Positions 26,636 to 35,392 of a DNA stretch of 64,000 nt are shown here, in pieces. The stretch covers positions 1-64,000 of the forward strand of contig NZ_CP031314.1 in NCBI RefSeq assembly GCF_004799685.1. The letters run 5' to 3'. The first letter of the stretch is position 1. Every line of letters starts with the position of its first letter. This DNA is from Halobellus limi (GTDB lineage: Archaea > Halobacteriota > Halobacteria > Halobacteriales > Haloferacaceae). The translations under genes and the position numbers were made by a program. The notes beneath the pieces were generated by a model. It made no database searches. It saw only the letters and a program-made list of their open reading frames with translations, and was not told the origin of the DNA.

Positions 26636-27634
26636 TCATCCCCATGGCGACAGCGGTTCCCCGGTCGTGATCTCGTTCGCAGCGACGAATCGGTCGTGGG
26701 CGACACAAACGAGAGTCAGGAGAAACGCGGCAGCGATGCCGACCACGCCGACCGGGCCGATGAGGAGGTTCCCTGCGCCAGTGAGATACACGAGCGACAG
26801 CGCGCCCAATCCGTTGAATGCGCCATGGAAGAACGTTGCGGCCAGTACGGATTCGGCCCGGACGGTCAGGTACGTGTACACCGGCGCCATCGCGACCATC
26901 GCACCAGTCATCATGACGACGCCTGCGACGGGTGCCTCAGGGAAGTTGTGTCCCTGGAGGATGATCGGTGCGTGCCAGATCCCCCAGATCACACCCGTTA
27001 TTCCAGAAACCTTCCAGAATCCAAGCGGTGACAACTCATTTAGGAGGAGGCCACGCCAGCCGAGTTCCTCGCCTAGGGCGGCGAGCGCGTTAATCGTGAG
27101 TCCCGCGATCAGTCCCTGAAGGACGAGCAACAGGACCGGTGGGAGCGGCGTTGCTGTCAGCTGGGCGACGGCGGCGTCAGCCTGTTGCTGTGTGAGGCCC
27201 AGATCGAGGAGGTATGCACTATAATCGGTCGTGACCGTCACGTCCGGTAGGAGTACCCCGATCCCGATCATCGCAGCGATGAGCGCGACCGGTGTCAACC
27301 ACGCAATTCCAACCCACCGAAGTCGTCCGAGTCGTAGTCCACATCCCGTCCGGATCGACTCGCTGGACCGCCACTGAACCACGACCGCGGCGATTGCGGG
27401 CGCCCACATGAACGTGAGCGTCACCAGCGCGATTCCGCCGAGCGTTCCGAGGTCAACCTCTGTGAGATAGATCACAGCCGCACTCGTCCAAGAGATGCCG
27501 AACGCGAGCGCGAGAAACGCGCCTACCTTTTGTCTGTCCACCTGCAGCGAACGTGTATCCGAAACTCGAGCAGACGGCGCTGATCCGGGGCTCTCTTCCG
27601 GATTCATCGCTGGATCGTGTGACTCTGAGCCCAT
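26636..27634 (-). CDS. CPBP intramembrane metalloprotease
   Basis: About 332 residues from the ATG at 27634, chosen because a TATA box (TATTTAATCC, complement of 27655-27664) lies 25 bases upstream; an in-frame ATG at 27682 is upstream of that box. Motifs: GEELGWRGLL (Glu189, Glu190, Arg194), WGIWHAP (His221), FFHGAFN (His270, Asn274). A long loop before motif 1 (about 130-170) with DLGLTQQQADAAVAQL is shared with the paralogue at 51502 (ELGFTEAEAVDTIAEL). It may be expressed with the CPBP gene that follows it. Confidence 0.88.
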   Translation of the reverse strand: MGSESHDPAMNPEESPGSAPSARVSDTRSLQVDRQKVGAFLALAFGISWTSAAVIYLTEVDLGTLGGIALVTLTFMWAPAIAAVVVQWRSSESIRTGCGLRLGRLRWVGIAWLTPVALIAAMIGIGVLLPDVTVTTDYSAYLLDLGLTQQQADAAVAQLTATPLPPVLLLVLQGLIAGLTINALAALGEELGWRGLLLNELSPLGFWKVSGITGVIWGIWHAPIILQGHNFPEAPVAGVVMMTGAMVAMAPVYTYLTVRAESVLAATFFHGAFNGLGALSLVYLTGAGNLLIGPVGVVGIAAAFLLTLVCVAHDRFVAANEITTGEPLSPWG

Positions 27635-27654
27635 AGTCAGTATTGGCTGAGAGG

Positions 27655-27664
27655 GATTAAATAG
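27655..27664 (-). promoter_or_regulatory. TATA box of the CPBP gene at 26636
   Basis: TATTTAATCC on the minus strand, about 25 bases before the ATG at 27634. The 17-bp repeat is absent upstream of it. Confidence 0.5.
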
Positions 27665-27733
27665 ACGATTCTTGTATCCCAAAAAGAAAGAATACGGTCA
27701 GTGTGAATCGACACCGGCCGAGCCAGGCTCTCA

Positions 27734-27750
27734 GTCGCATCGCTCGAGAA
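27734..27750. promoter_or_regulatory. Weak copy of the 17-bp inverted repeat
   Basis: GTCGC-N7-GAGAA, with one perfect and one imperfect arm, upstream of the CPBP gene at 27807. Two mismatches to the consensus and no clear TATA at the usual distance, so it is listed only as a candidate. Confidence 0.3.
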
Positions 27751-27806
27751 TGTGGGTGAATCATCATCACTTCTGACTGAGAACCTCACAACGGAGACTG
27801 GTATGA

Positions 27807-28673
27807 ATGAGGGCTGAGAATCAGGAGCGCCAGGGGCCAGTTCCTGGCAGACTTCACGACAACTGGTGGGTGTTCATCTCGTTCACGCTACTCACGTACC
27901 TCTTCTCGTGGGGGATCTGGACCGTGATGGCTGCGGGAGTGTTTCCGCAATCCTTGGACGCGATACTGGGTAGACTCGGCGGGTTCGGCCCGCTCGTCGG
28001 TGCGCTTGGCGTGCTCTGGCTTTCGGGCTGGAGCGTTCGCGAGTGGTTCACGTCGAACGTGACGGTTCGTCTCCCCTTGCGCTGGTACGGATACGCGCTC
28101 CTCCTGCCGCCGCTACTGGTCGGCGCTGGTGGACTCGTTCACGCCACGCTGTTCGGGGAGACGATGGGGCTGGGCTCGCTTCCCCCATTCTGGGTCTACC
28201 CGATCAATCTCCTCATCGTCTTTTTCATCGGTGGCGGGCAAGAGGAGTTGGGCTGGCGCGGATTCGCGCTCCCCGCGGCACAAGGTCAGCTGTCCGCGTT
28301 CTCGTCGAGTCTACTCGTGGGAGTGGTCTGGGCAGGCTGGCATCTGCCCCTGTTCGTGTTACCAAACACACCCCAGGGTGACCTCCCGTTTCTCCCGTAT
28401 CTGCTCGCTGTAGTCGGGCTATCAGTCGTGCTCACGTGGCTGTACAACGGCAGCGGCGGGGGTGTTCTCGTCGCGATGCTGTTTCACGGCGGGATCAACC
28501 CCCTCGGGGCGTACTTCCCGACCGGAGGTGTCGACGCGATAACGACCATCTCCGGCTACAGCTCCTACGCTCTGGTCGTGGTCGCGTTCGCTGCAGTTCT
28601 CGCGATCGCGACCGGAGGCACCAACCTCGCCGGGCGGTCGCGAGCCCTCCTCGGTGACATCGTCGCTCGGTGA
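27807..28673 (+). CDS. CPBP intramembrane metalloprotease
   Basis: A 288-residue member with all residues in place: GGGQEELGWRGFALP (Glu146, Glu147, Arg151), WAGWHLPLF (His179) and LFHGGINPLG (His227, Asn231). The C-terminal part is closely matched by the CPBP half of the chimera at 30579-31047 (shared HGGINP, AYFPTGGV). It lies head to head with the gene at 26636 and convergent with the one at 28768. Confidence 0.92.
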   Translation: MRAENQERQGPVPGRLHDNWWVFISFTLLTYLFSWGIWTVMAAGVFPQSLDAILGRLGGFGPLVGALGVLWLSGWSVREWFTSNVTVRLPLRWYGYALLLPPLLVGAGGLVHATLFGETMGLGSLPPFWVYPINLLIVFFIGGGQEELGWRGFALPAAQGQLSAFSSSLLVGVVWAGWHLPLFVLPNTPQGDLPFLPYLLAVVGLSVVLTWLYNGSGGGVLVAMLFHGGINPLGAYFPTGGVDAITTISGYSSYALVVVAFAAVLAIATGGTNLAGRSRALLGDIVAR

Positions 28674-28767
28674 GCAACGAGAAGCGATCGTGGAGCCCGC
28701 TCACCGGCACCTCCCTCCCCGATACAAGGAAGGCGAGTGAACAGTGATACACGGATCGCTCGTCCGG

Positions 28768-29547
28768 TTACTGCAGGATGGTACTGATTACGGTCGCGAG
28801 ATTGTTCGAGAGATAGTGCCCGAGTATCGGTGCGGCGAGCGTCCGTGACTTCATGTAAAGCAATCCGAGGAGGAATCCCGTCGCGGTCTGTGCAGTCAGT
28901 CGGAAAGTGGCCACGAGTGGATCACTCCCGCTTGCCACCCAGAATGGTCCGAAGAAGTCGTTCGGGATGTGACCGATCCCAAAAAGGATGCCCGAGAACA
29001 CCCACGCGCGTTCCTGACTGACGAGGCGTTCGAGCTTCGACTGAATCACACCCCTGTAGAGGAATTCCTCCGTGAAGACCGGCGAGTACAGAGCCAAAAG
29101 CAGCGGCACGACCGATTTGGGGGACGGCAAGCCAAATGCGATGGGTGCCAGTCCAAGCAGGATTCCCATCCCGACGAGGAGAAGCGTCGGTCGCCAAGCG
29201 ACCGGTGGTCGAATCCCCAAATCGCGGAGTGATCGGTCCCGAAGGCCGACTTCGAGACTGATCGGGATGACCACCATCGTCGCCGTACTCAAGAAGAAAT
29301 AGAGCGGGAAGCGACGGCCCAGAAATCGGACCGTTGGGTTGAATGCGATCACATCCCGGGCAACGAGTATGCCATAGGTGACGGTCCCGAGGGCCAAAAC
29401 GTAGAGAACGACGATTTCGAGACCTTCGCGTCGTCTGTCCGTCGCTGGAGACAGTCGAGAAGGGTACGCACCACCCCATCGGCGTCCGATGTCTACGAGT
29501 GCCAACGTTAGCAGTGTGGCCCCGATGAACTGAACGTAGCTTTCCAT
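28768..29547 (-). CDS. CPBP intramembrane metalloprotease
   Basis: A 259-residue member of the shorter EExxYRG type: FTEEFLYRGVIQSKLERLV (Glu160, Glu161, Arg165), FGIGHIPNDFFG (His193) and LGHYLSNNL (His244, Asn248). The paralogue at 49135 shares LFG..H.PNDFFG and most of the N-terminal third, but carries a stop. A TATA-like CATTATTTTG is at 29586-29595 on the minus strand; no 17-bp repeat is seen. Confidence 0.9.
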   Translation of the reverse strand: MESYVQFIGATLLTLALVDIGRRWGGAYPSRLSPATDRRREGLEIVVLYVLALGTVTYGILVARDVIAFNPTVRFLGRRFPLYFFLSTATMVVIPISLEVGLRDRSLRDLGIRPPVAWRPTLLLVGMGILLGLAPIAFGLPSPKSVVPLLLALYSPVFTEEFLYRGVIQSKLERLVSQERAWVFSGILFGIGHIPNDFFGPFWVASGSDPLVATFRLTAQTATGFLLGLLYMKSRTLAAPILGHYLSNNLATVISTILQ

Positions 29548-29736
29548 AGGCGCCGGTCACCACTAGTATCGACATACAGGGATTGGCAAAATAATGAGGG
29601 TCCCACAGAGATATTTTCACACCCCGGCGTTGTCATGCGGTCAGTATTCCTGTAAACGGCTTCGTTAACTGCGAGATAAATGACCTAATCGTCTGTCGAC
29701 CGATCCCGACCCACGTATCGCTAGCACAAATCCGCT

Positions 29737-30321
29737 TCAGGAAAGCGGTGTACCTATGATCTCGCGACGGTCCGCTCGGAGGACTCCGACGAGCCCGCCA
29801 CCGATGGCGCCACATGCAACCGGGTACACGATCCCCGCGACGACAGCCGCACGAAGGAGATCCGGCTGGATCCCCACGAACGAAACCAAAATCGCACCGA
29901 TAATCGCGAACAACAGATACCCGATAGCGATCGTCAGCCCTGCTTGGACCCCCGCTTTCGGATCATCCACTCTTGCGAGATATGCAACAATCCCACCCGC
30001 GGCGAGGAGGAACAGCGGCGGGACGAGATACAGAAACTGGACTCCAGAGAGTCCAACGAAATCGACGTGTCCACTCACATCCGGGAGACGAGTCCCGACG
30101 AGATGGGCGTCATAGAATACCCATCCCACGGCCTTCCACGCCGGAGCGGACGCTGCACCGGCGTCGGTGAGGCGGACGTTGCCTTGGACTGCTCGGTTCA
30201 CTGCCGAGGCAGCCGTCGCGTACGTGACAAGATATCCGACGACGTACACAGTTATCCCGACGATTGCACCGTACACGACCGTCGCGGTACCACCTGATTC
30301 GGTGTGTGGTGATTGGCTCAT
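29737..30321 (-). CDS. Multi-spanning membrane protein, unknown function
   Basis: A 194-residue protein from the ATG at 30321, with five membrane segments (about 12-32, 80-108, 118-140 and two near 145-180) and a long polar stretch, TAASAVNRAVQGNVRLTDAG, after the first. No family recognised. The ATG at 30321 is preferred over an upstream one because the extra residues are polar and unlikely. Confidence 0.6.
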   Translation of the reverse strand: MSQSPHTESGGTATVVYGAIVGITVYVVGYLVTYATAASAVNRAVQGNVRLTDAGAASAPAWKAVGWVFYDAHLVGTRLPDVSGHVDFVGLSGVQFLYLVPPLFLLAAGGIVAYLARVDDPKAGVQAGLTIAIGYLLFAIIGAILVSFVGIQPDLLRAAVVAGIVYPVACGAIGGGLVGVLRADRREIIGTPLS

Positions 30322-30508
30322 ACCTTCCTCTATTGTTATGAAACAGCCCAATACAAGATATACTATCGGAGTAATTCCCGATCGACAGGAAATGCTGCGA
30401 TAGCTATCATCATCCACACCGCGTTTCAAGTATGGGACAACACGATTGCCTCTCTATGGCTGTTCGGGTTCTCAACTGTTGAATTCGTTCGGGGATCGTC
30501 TTAGGTCT

Positions 30509-30525
30509 ATCTCGATTCCCGGGAA
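30509..30525. promoter_or_regulatory. 17-bp inverted repeat, copy 2
   Basis: ATCTC-N7-GGGAA (one arm base off consensus), 13 bases before a TTATTATTTT TATA box (from about 30539) that would drive the DUF998::CPBP chimera. It shows the chimera kept a locus-type promoter. Confidence 0.65.
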
Positions 30526-30578
30526 CATCCGACTCGAGTTATTATTTTGCTCGGCCAATACTCCTCTGTGAATCGAAC

Positions 30579-31047
30579 ATGAATCAAATCGAATCAACCA
30601 ACGACGTAGTGTTCCCTCTCCGAGGACTGACGTTCGGGAGCCGAAAGCTCGCAGGAGTGCTCTTCTTCGCCCTCGCTGCCCAGTTCATGACTGTCATCAT
30701 GCTCGCCGCGGCGATGGCGCCCGACTACGACTTCGGTGCGGCCGCCATCAGCGACCTCGGCGTTCTTCCCGAAACGGCACTGCTGTTCGGGTCAATCGTC
30801 CGCACATGACTCTACAATTCCTCGGGGAGCGTACTGGTCCCGATGCTGTATCACGGGGGCATCAACCCGATTGCCGCGTACTTCCCGACCGGCGGGGTCA
30901 AGGCGGTCGGCACTGTCACGGGATACGGATCCTATACCTTGGTTCTCGTCGTCGCCGGCAGTGTTCTCCTCGCTGTCTACGGATCCCGACAGCTGTCCAA
31001 TCGGCCGCGCGTGACGCTTGCGGCGCTCTTGTCCTCACGATCTCGAC
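30579..31047 (+). pseudogene. DUF998::CPBP chimera with in-frame TGA
   Basis: From ATG 30579, about 72 residues match the N-terminus of the DUF998 protein at 41963 (shared FFALAAQFMTVIMLAAAM and ISDLGV.PETALLF). The match ends at LLFGS. In the same frame, after GSIVRT and TGA (30807-30809), the sequence continues LYNSSGSVLVPMLYHGGINP and AYFPTGGV, the last third of a CPBP protein like that at 27807, where the stop corresponds to Trp in TWLYN. So two genes were joined in frame and one base change (TGG to TGA) closed the product. No further stop occurs before the hydrolase at 31200, which lies in the same frame. Confidence 0.75.
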
Positions 31048-31142
31048 CGGTAGCCCACGCCGAGAAGGGCCGCCGTAGCTGGCTGTCCTCAGTAACGGAC
31101 GTGCGGTCCCCTATTGGTGTCTCGCATCCGATACAGGACCGT

Positions 31143-31159
31143 TTCCCAGGGGGTGAGAA
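31143..31159. promoter_or_regulatory. 17-bp inverted repeat, copy 3 (TTCCC-N7-GAGAA)
   Basis: Both arms fit the consensus. It is followed by an AT block (CTATTAC) about 6-12 bases later and by the hydrolase ATG at 31200. Confidence 0.7.
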
Positions 31160-31199
31160 CAGTCGCTATTACTGTAGCCTCAGCAACCAATGGGAGAAC

Positions 31200-32585
31200 A
31201 TGAAGTCCAGGGTTCCTGCCGCGTACGTCACCGCCGTGCTTCTCGTGGTAACCGTGGGCGGTATTGCTGGTTGGCTCGTTCCGTTTGTTCAGACGCCGAA
31301 CGCTGGGGGCAGCGGCTACACTGTCGAACACGTCTACGTCCGGGCCGACGACCGCATCACCACGGCCACGCTGTACCTCCCCGACGGGGACGAACAGGTG
31401 CCAGGAATCGTGTTCGGGGCCGGATCAGGGACCGCTCCCGCCCTCTACACGAACTACGGGGCGGCGCTCGCCACGAACGGCTTCGCGGTCCTCGTGGCCG
31501 GCCAGACGCGGGAACTGGAGACTGGAAACCCCATCTACTGGGAGATCAGACGCGATACGTCGAACATCTTCGAGCTGGCAGCCGGCAACTACGCGAACTG
31601 GGCAACCTATCTGGCATCACATCCACGAGTCGACGAGGACCGTCTCGTGCTCGCCGGGCACTCGGGTGGGGCCAACAGCGCGTATCGGGTGGCCTACGAA
31701 CGAGACACTGAGGGGGTCGTCGCCATCGCAGGTCGGTTCCCGCCCGAGACGGACGAGCCCTTCCCCACGAATCTCCTCCTGGCGACCGGGAGTGAGGACT
31801 CACTCGTGCCACCGAGCAAGCTGACGAACGTCTCCGCACAACTGACCGGCACCGCGCTGCAGCCCGGCCACCAGGTCGGGTCGTTCGAGAACGGAACGGC
31901 CACCCGCGTCACGGTCGCCGAGGGTGCGACGCACCTATCGGAAGCCGACGACCCCGTGCTGGTTCGGGAGTCGGCCGAGTGGGCGCTCCGGTCGGTTGGT
32001 GAGTCTCCGCCCGAGACGCTCGACATCACCGTCCGGTCGATCGGGTCGGTGCTGTATCAGTTCCTGTTCGGCCTCGTGGGCATCCTCGCAGGGACGGCAC
32101 TTACGAAGCGGGCACTCGCGAGCCGACTCGACGACCGACAGCGACGGGACGGTATCGTCGCGCTCGTGTGGCTGGTCGGCTTCACTGTGATCCTGCACAC
32201 GACGGTTTCCCAGCGCGTCTATCACTTCGGCCCGATGCCCGCGCAGGCGACCAAGTACGTCCTGCTGGGCGGCCTGTTGCTCGGCATAGGCTTCCTCCTC
32301 GACCGAGTCGCGTCGTCGAGGTCGTGGGCCGACTCGCGGGTTGGCTCGGCACTGTTCGACCTCGGGTTTCTCGTCGGTCCCGTCGGGGCGTTCGTCCTGC
32401 TGTCGACCCAGTTCGTCACCTTCCAGCTCGTGACGACGGTCGTCCTGTCGTCGGTCGCCCTGCTCGTGCTGGCCGCGGTCCTCTCGGAACTCGCCGTCCT
32501 GAAACTCGAACGTCGGTTCCGGTGGACTGTGGTCGGGATCGTGGTCCTCTGGCTCGTGCCGGCGATCGTCCCACCATATCTCTGA
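31200..32585 (+). CDS. Membrane alpha/beta hydrolase with C-terminal helices
   Basis: A 461-residue protein. An N-terminal helix (about 8-30) anchors a hydrolase domain with AGHSGGANS (Ser155), GSEDSL (Asp200) and GATHLSE (His245). After residue 280 there are five membrane segments (for example LVGILAGTALT and VALLVLAAVLSELAVL). The catalytic domain probably faces outside. The start ATG is set by the TATA and repeat just upstream, even though the frame is open back to the chimera. No named family; the triad supports an esterase, lipase or peptidase-like activity. Confidence 0.82.
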   Translation: MKSRVPAAYVTAVLLVVTVGGIAGWLVPFVQTPNAGGSGYTVEHVYVRADDRITTATLYLPDGDEQVPGIVFGAGSGTAPALYTNYGAALATNGFAVLVAGQTRELETGNPIYWEIRRDTSNIFELAAGNYANWATYLASHPRVDEDRLVLAGHSGGANSAYRVAYERDTEGVVAIAGRFPPETDEPFPTNLLLATGSEDSLVPPSKLTNVSAQLTGTALQPGHQVGSFENGTATRVTVAEGATHLSEADDPVLVRESAEWALRSVGESPPETLDITVRSIGSVLYQFLFGLVGILAGTALTKRALASRLDDRQRRDGIVALVWLVGFTVILHTTVSQRVYHFGPMPAQATKYVLLGGLLLGIGFLLDRVASSRSWADSRVGSALFDLGFLVGPVGAFVLLSTQFVTFQLVTTVVLSSVALLVLAAVLSELAVLKLERRFRWTVVGIVVLWLVPAIVPPYL

Positions 32586-32648
32586 CTCCGCCGGGGCTCC
32601 TGTGACGGCCGGTCCCGGGATGGGCGCGGTTGGCCCCCGCAGCCGGTA

Positions 32649-32665
32649 TTCCCACCGGCTGATAC
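32649..32665. promoter_or_regulatory. 17-bp inverted repeat, copy 4 (weaker)
   Basis: TTCCC-N7-GATAC: one perfect arm and one with two changes. It is placed about 10 bases before the TATA-like GATTATAC of the nitroreductase-like gene, the same geometry as the better copies. Confidence 0.5.
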
Positions 32666-32705
32666 TGCCAGTCACGATTATACTCTCCGCGGACAAATCT
32701 CTGGT

Positions 32706-33713
32706 ATGCCAGCAGCATCTCTCACTAGATCGGTCTGGGACGTCACAGCCGACGATTTCCCGACGGACGGGACACGAGAGGAGCAGGCCAGATTCCTGCT
32801 CCGGTACGCCATCCTGGCCCCGTCGAGTCACAACTCCCAGCCCTGGACGTTCGAGGTGGGTGGCAACGAGATTCGAATCGCCGCCGACGAGTCTCGCTGG
32901 CTCGACGCCGCCGACCCGGACAGGCGAGAACTGTACATCAGTGTCGGCTGTGCCGTCGAGAACTGCTGTGTCGCGGCCGAACACTTCGGTTTCGATCCGG
33001 AACTCGAGTATCACGACCCCGGATCGGCCGACAACGTCGTGACGGTGACGCTCGAGAAGGGCGAACCCGCGAACCCAAGCCCGCCCGAGCTGGTCGACGC
33101 GCTCACGACAAGAGCGACGAGCCACGAGGTGTTCGAGGACCGAGCGCTCGGACCGGAGACGCGCGAGCGACTGCGGGATGTTGTCCACGAGACTGATGTC
33201 ACGCTCCATTTCGTCGACGACCCGGAGGCGAAAGGCACGATCAGCGAGTTGCAGGCGGAGGCGGACCGGCTCCAGATGGACGACCCCGAGTACCGAACGG
33301 AACTGGGCCACTGGATCGGCAACGGCGCGCTCGGCAGTTCCTGGCTCGCGGCTCGCATCGGACAGGCCGTCGTCACACACCTCGACATCGGCGATCGAGA
33401 AGCGAAGAAGAACTCAAAATTGATTCAGAGCGCACCAGTCGTCGCCGTGCTGACGACCGGGGTGGACGACCCGACCGCACGGGTCAGGACCGGACAGGCC
33501 TTCGAGCGGATTGCGCTCCTGGCCAGCACTGAGGGCGTCGCCGTCCATCCCATAAGCCAGACGCTCGAGCGTCCCGAGATGCGGGAACGGCTCGAGCACC
33601 TCCTGCCGGATGACGCGGGCCGTCCACAGCACCTCTTCCGACTGGGGTACACCGACGGGGAAGCCGAGCACACCCCGCGCTGGCCACTCGAGACATTCCT
33701 CGCCCAGGCTTGA
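32706..33713 (+). CDS. Acg-family FMN-binding nitroreductase-like protein
   Basis: A 335-residue soluble protein. RYAILAPSSHNSQPWTFEV (about 29-47) is the typical FMN-phosphate region of nitroreductase-like Acg proteins, and GCAVENCCVAAEHFGF near 83-98 matches the second conserved block. The C-terminal domain repeats the fold (VVAVLTTGVDDP, RTGQAFERIALLA). In Mycobacterium, Acg binds FMN and is dormancy-linked. The closest role here is an FMN store or oxidoreductase; the substrate is unknown. Confidence 0.85.
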   Translation: MPAASLTRSVWDVTADDFPTDGTREEQARFLLRYAILAPSSHNSQPWTFEVGGNEIRIAADESRWLDAADPDRRELYISVGCAVENCCVAAEHFGFDPELEYHDPGSADNVVTVTLEKGEPANPSPPELVDALTTRATSHEVFEDRALGPETRERLRDVVHETDVTLHFVDDPEAKGTISELQAEADRLQMDDPEYRTELGHWIGNGALGSSWLAARIGQAVVTHLDIGDREAKKNSKLIQSAPVVAVLTTGVDDPTARVRTGQAFERIALLASTEGVAVHPISQTLERPEMRERLEHLLPDDAGRPQHLFRLGYTDGEAEHTPRWPLETFLAQA

Positions 33714-33754
33714 GACGGTGAAAACAGAAGAGGGCGAACGCGAACACTGGGGAC

Positions 33755-34648
33755 TCACTCCGGACTGTCCGTCCGGGATGGCGTCTCGCTGGCCTCACCA
33801 GCGCGGTCGCTTCCCGGCACGGGTGGCGTGAGGTCCAGTCCCCCGTTCGGGAGCGGATTCGGGGACAGCCGGTCGGTATCGTACCGCCAGACGATGAGCA
33901 CCACGGCAGTCCAGACGACAGCGAGCAGCGCGACCTGCGACGCCACCTCGTCACCGATGACGCCGCCGGCGGTCGTCACGGACACGGCGTTCGAGAGCGT
34001 GTGGAAGACGATGGCGACGAGCGTCCGGCCACCGGCGGCGTTGTAGAGCCACGTCGTGATGACACTGATTCCCACGACGACCGCAGCATACAGTGCGAAC
34101 GGCGTCCCCGCCTGTGAACTCCCGGGCATCAGGAACAGGGGGACGTGCCAGAGCGCCCAGACGACGCCGATGACGAGACTCGCCTGGAGCGCACCGATGC
34201 GTCGCTGGAGCACCGGAAGAGCGAGTCCGCGCCACCCCGGTTCCTCCAGTCCACCCCGGATGAGCGTCGCGAACGCGATCGCTGGGATCGCCGCGGCCGG
34301 CAGGACGCCGGCACGGTCGAACCCGCCACCGAAGACGACAAACACCACGAGCGCGCCGACGTAGAGGACGATCGGAACCAGAACTGCGGCGACCCAGACG
34401 GAGAGTGGCGCTCCCACGTCGACGAGATTCCCGAGCCACGAGCGGATGTCGCCACCGGCAGCAGCGACGACGATGGCTGCGAGGAAGGGGCCGAATCCCC
34501 CGAGCAGTATGAGTGGCGTCACGAACGACGACCGGCCAGTCTGGAGGTCAACGGCGACGATCCCCCACGGAACCCACGTCAGGACGAACGTGAGCAGAAC
34601 GAACGTTGAGAAGCGACGACGGCGGACGAAAGAGCGGAGGGGGTCCAT
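33755..34648 (-). CDS. CPBP intramembrane metalloprotease
   Basis: A 297-residue member: GGLEEPGWRGLALP (Glu135, Glu136, Arg140), WALWHVPLF (His168) and VFHTLSN (His216, Asn220). The ATG at 34648 is chosen over one at 34681 (inside the TATA-like block) because the TATA-like CATTATCTGA of 34681-34690 lies about 35 bases before it and copy 5 of the repeat upstream of that. It faces the nitroreductase gene tail to tail. EEPGWRG groups it with 15752, 39042 and 52586. Confidence 0.9.
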   Translation of the reverse strand: MDPLRSFVRRRRFSTFVLLTFVLTWVPWGIVAVDLQTGRSSFVTPLILLGGFGPFLAAIVVAAAGGDIRSWLGNLVDVGAPLSVWVAAVLVPIVLYVGALVVFVVFGGGFDRAGVLPAAAIPAIAFATLIRGGLEEPGWRGLALPVLQRRIGALQASLVIGVVWALWHVPLFLMPGSSQAGTPFALYAAVVVGISVITTWLYNAAGGRTLVAIVFHTLSNAVSVTTAGGVIGDEVASQVALLAVVWTAVVLIVWRYDTDRLSPNPLPNGGLDLTPPVPGSDRAGEASETPSRTDSPE

Positions 34649-34701
34649 AGTCAGTTCACAGCTAACAGTTCGAACCGCCATCAGATAATGCCAGACCACC
34701 A

Positions 34702-34718
34702 CTCCCGGCAGATGAGAA
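34702..34718. promoter_or_regulatory. 17-bp inverted repeat, copy 5
   Basis: CTCCC-N7-GAGAA, 12 bases upstream of the TATA-like CATTATCTGA (34681-34690, minus strand) of the CPBP gene at 33755. Confidence 0.65.
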
Positions 34719-34744
34719 CGTGGTCTCGCATTCGATCTTCGCCG

Positions 34745-35238
34745 TTACCTGCGGAGACTGGCGAGTCGATGTGCGCCCAGAACGACCGGGAAGAACACGA
34801 CAATCCCGAGAAGTGCCGTTGTGAGGGCGAGTCTGCCATCTAGGATGCCCGTCTCGAACAGTAGCCTGTAGAGATACGCCGACACGGGAACGACGACGCC
34901 GACGGCCGTAACGACGCCTGGCGTGTATCCACGCAGGAGAACGGACTGGCCGACGTGCAGGAAGGCGTGGAGGAAGTAGCCACCGAGGAACACCGCGAAC
35001 AGGAGTCCCCAGACTCCGGTCGGGCGCTGCGTCGCGACCGCCGTCATCGCAAACAGGAGCGAGCCAACAGCGAGGACGGCAACTACGAACTCTCTTGTCG
35101 GTGTCGAGTGAATCGCGATCACTCGGCCAGCGCCCAGAGCGTCTCCTCTCGACCGTGCATCCAGCGGTCCCGCATCAGTACCTCCTCGAGGTCATGAACG
35201 ACCCACGACAGTGGCAGCAACCAGAGTTCGGTGAGCAC
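34745..35238 (-). pseudogene. HXXEE-family membrane protein, frameshifted
   Basis: On the minus strand a GTG at 35238 opens a frame with LLPLSWVVHDLEEVLMRD, the HxxEE motif of the family, then GREETLWALAE and a TGA at 35119-35121. A second frame, one base shifted, continues with STPTREFVVAVLAVGS and HAFLHVGQSVLLRGYTPG to the end at 34745. Each half alone is incomplete; together they give about 165 residues and five helices, normal for the family. A single-base indel near 35119 explains the break. A programmed shift cannot be ruled out but nothing supports it. Confidence 0.72.
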
Positions 35239-35392
35239 TGGACCTGTGGCCACAGCTGGAAGGAAATGTGCCCAGCGTGGGCAAATATGTTGACAGTATG
35301 GATGCGGAGCTGACTGGACACTTTCATATTTCACGCCTGTCCAGACCTGGCAGGACATCAAGAGGTATAATTCTGCGCGGAGAACGCATGAT

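Noticed and set aside
31935-33380. A 481-codon open frame on the minus strand
   Set aside because: Antisense to the membrane hydrolase and nitroreductase-like genes. Both plus-strand genes have recognisable motifs; the antisense product is low in hydrophobic residues and shows no family.
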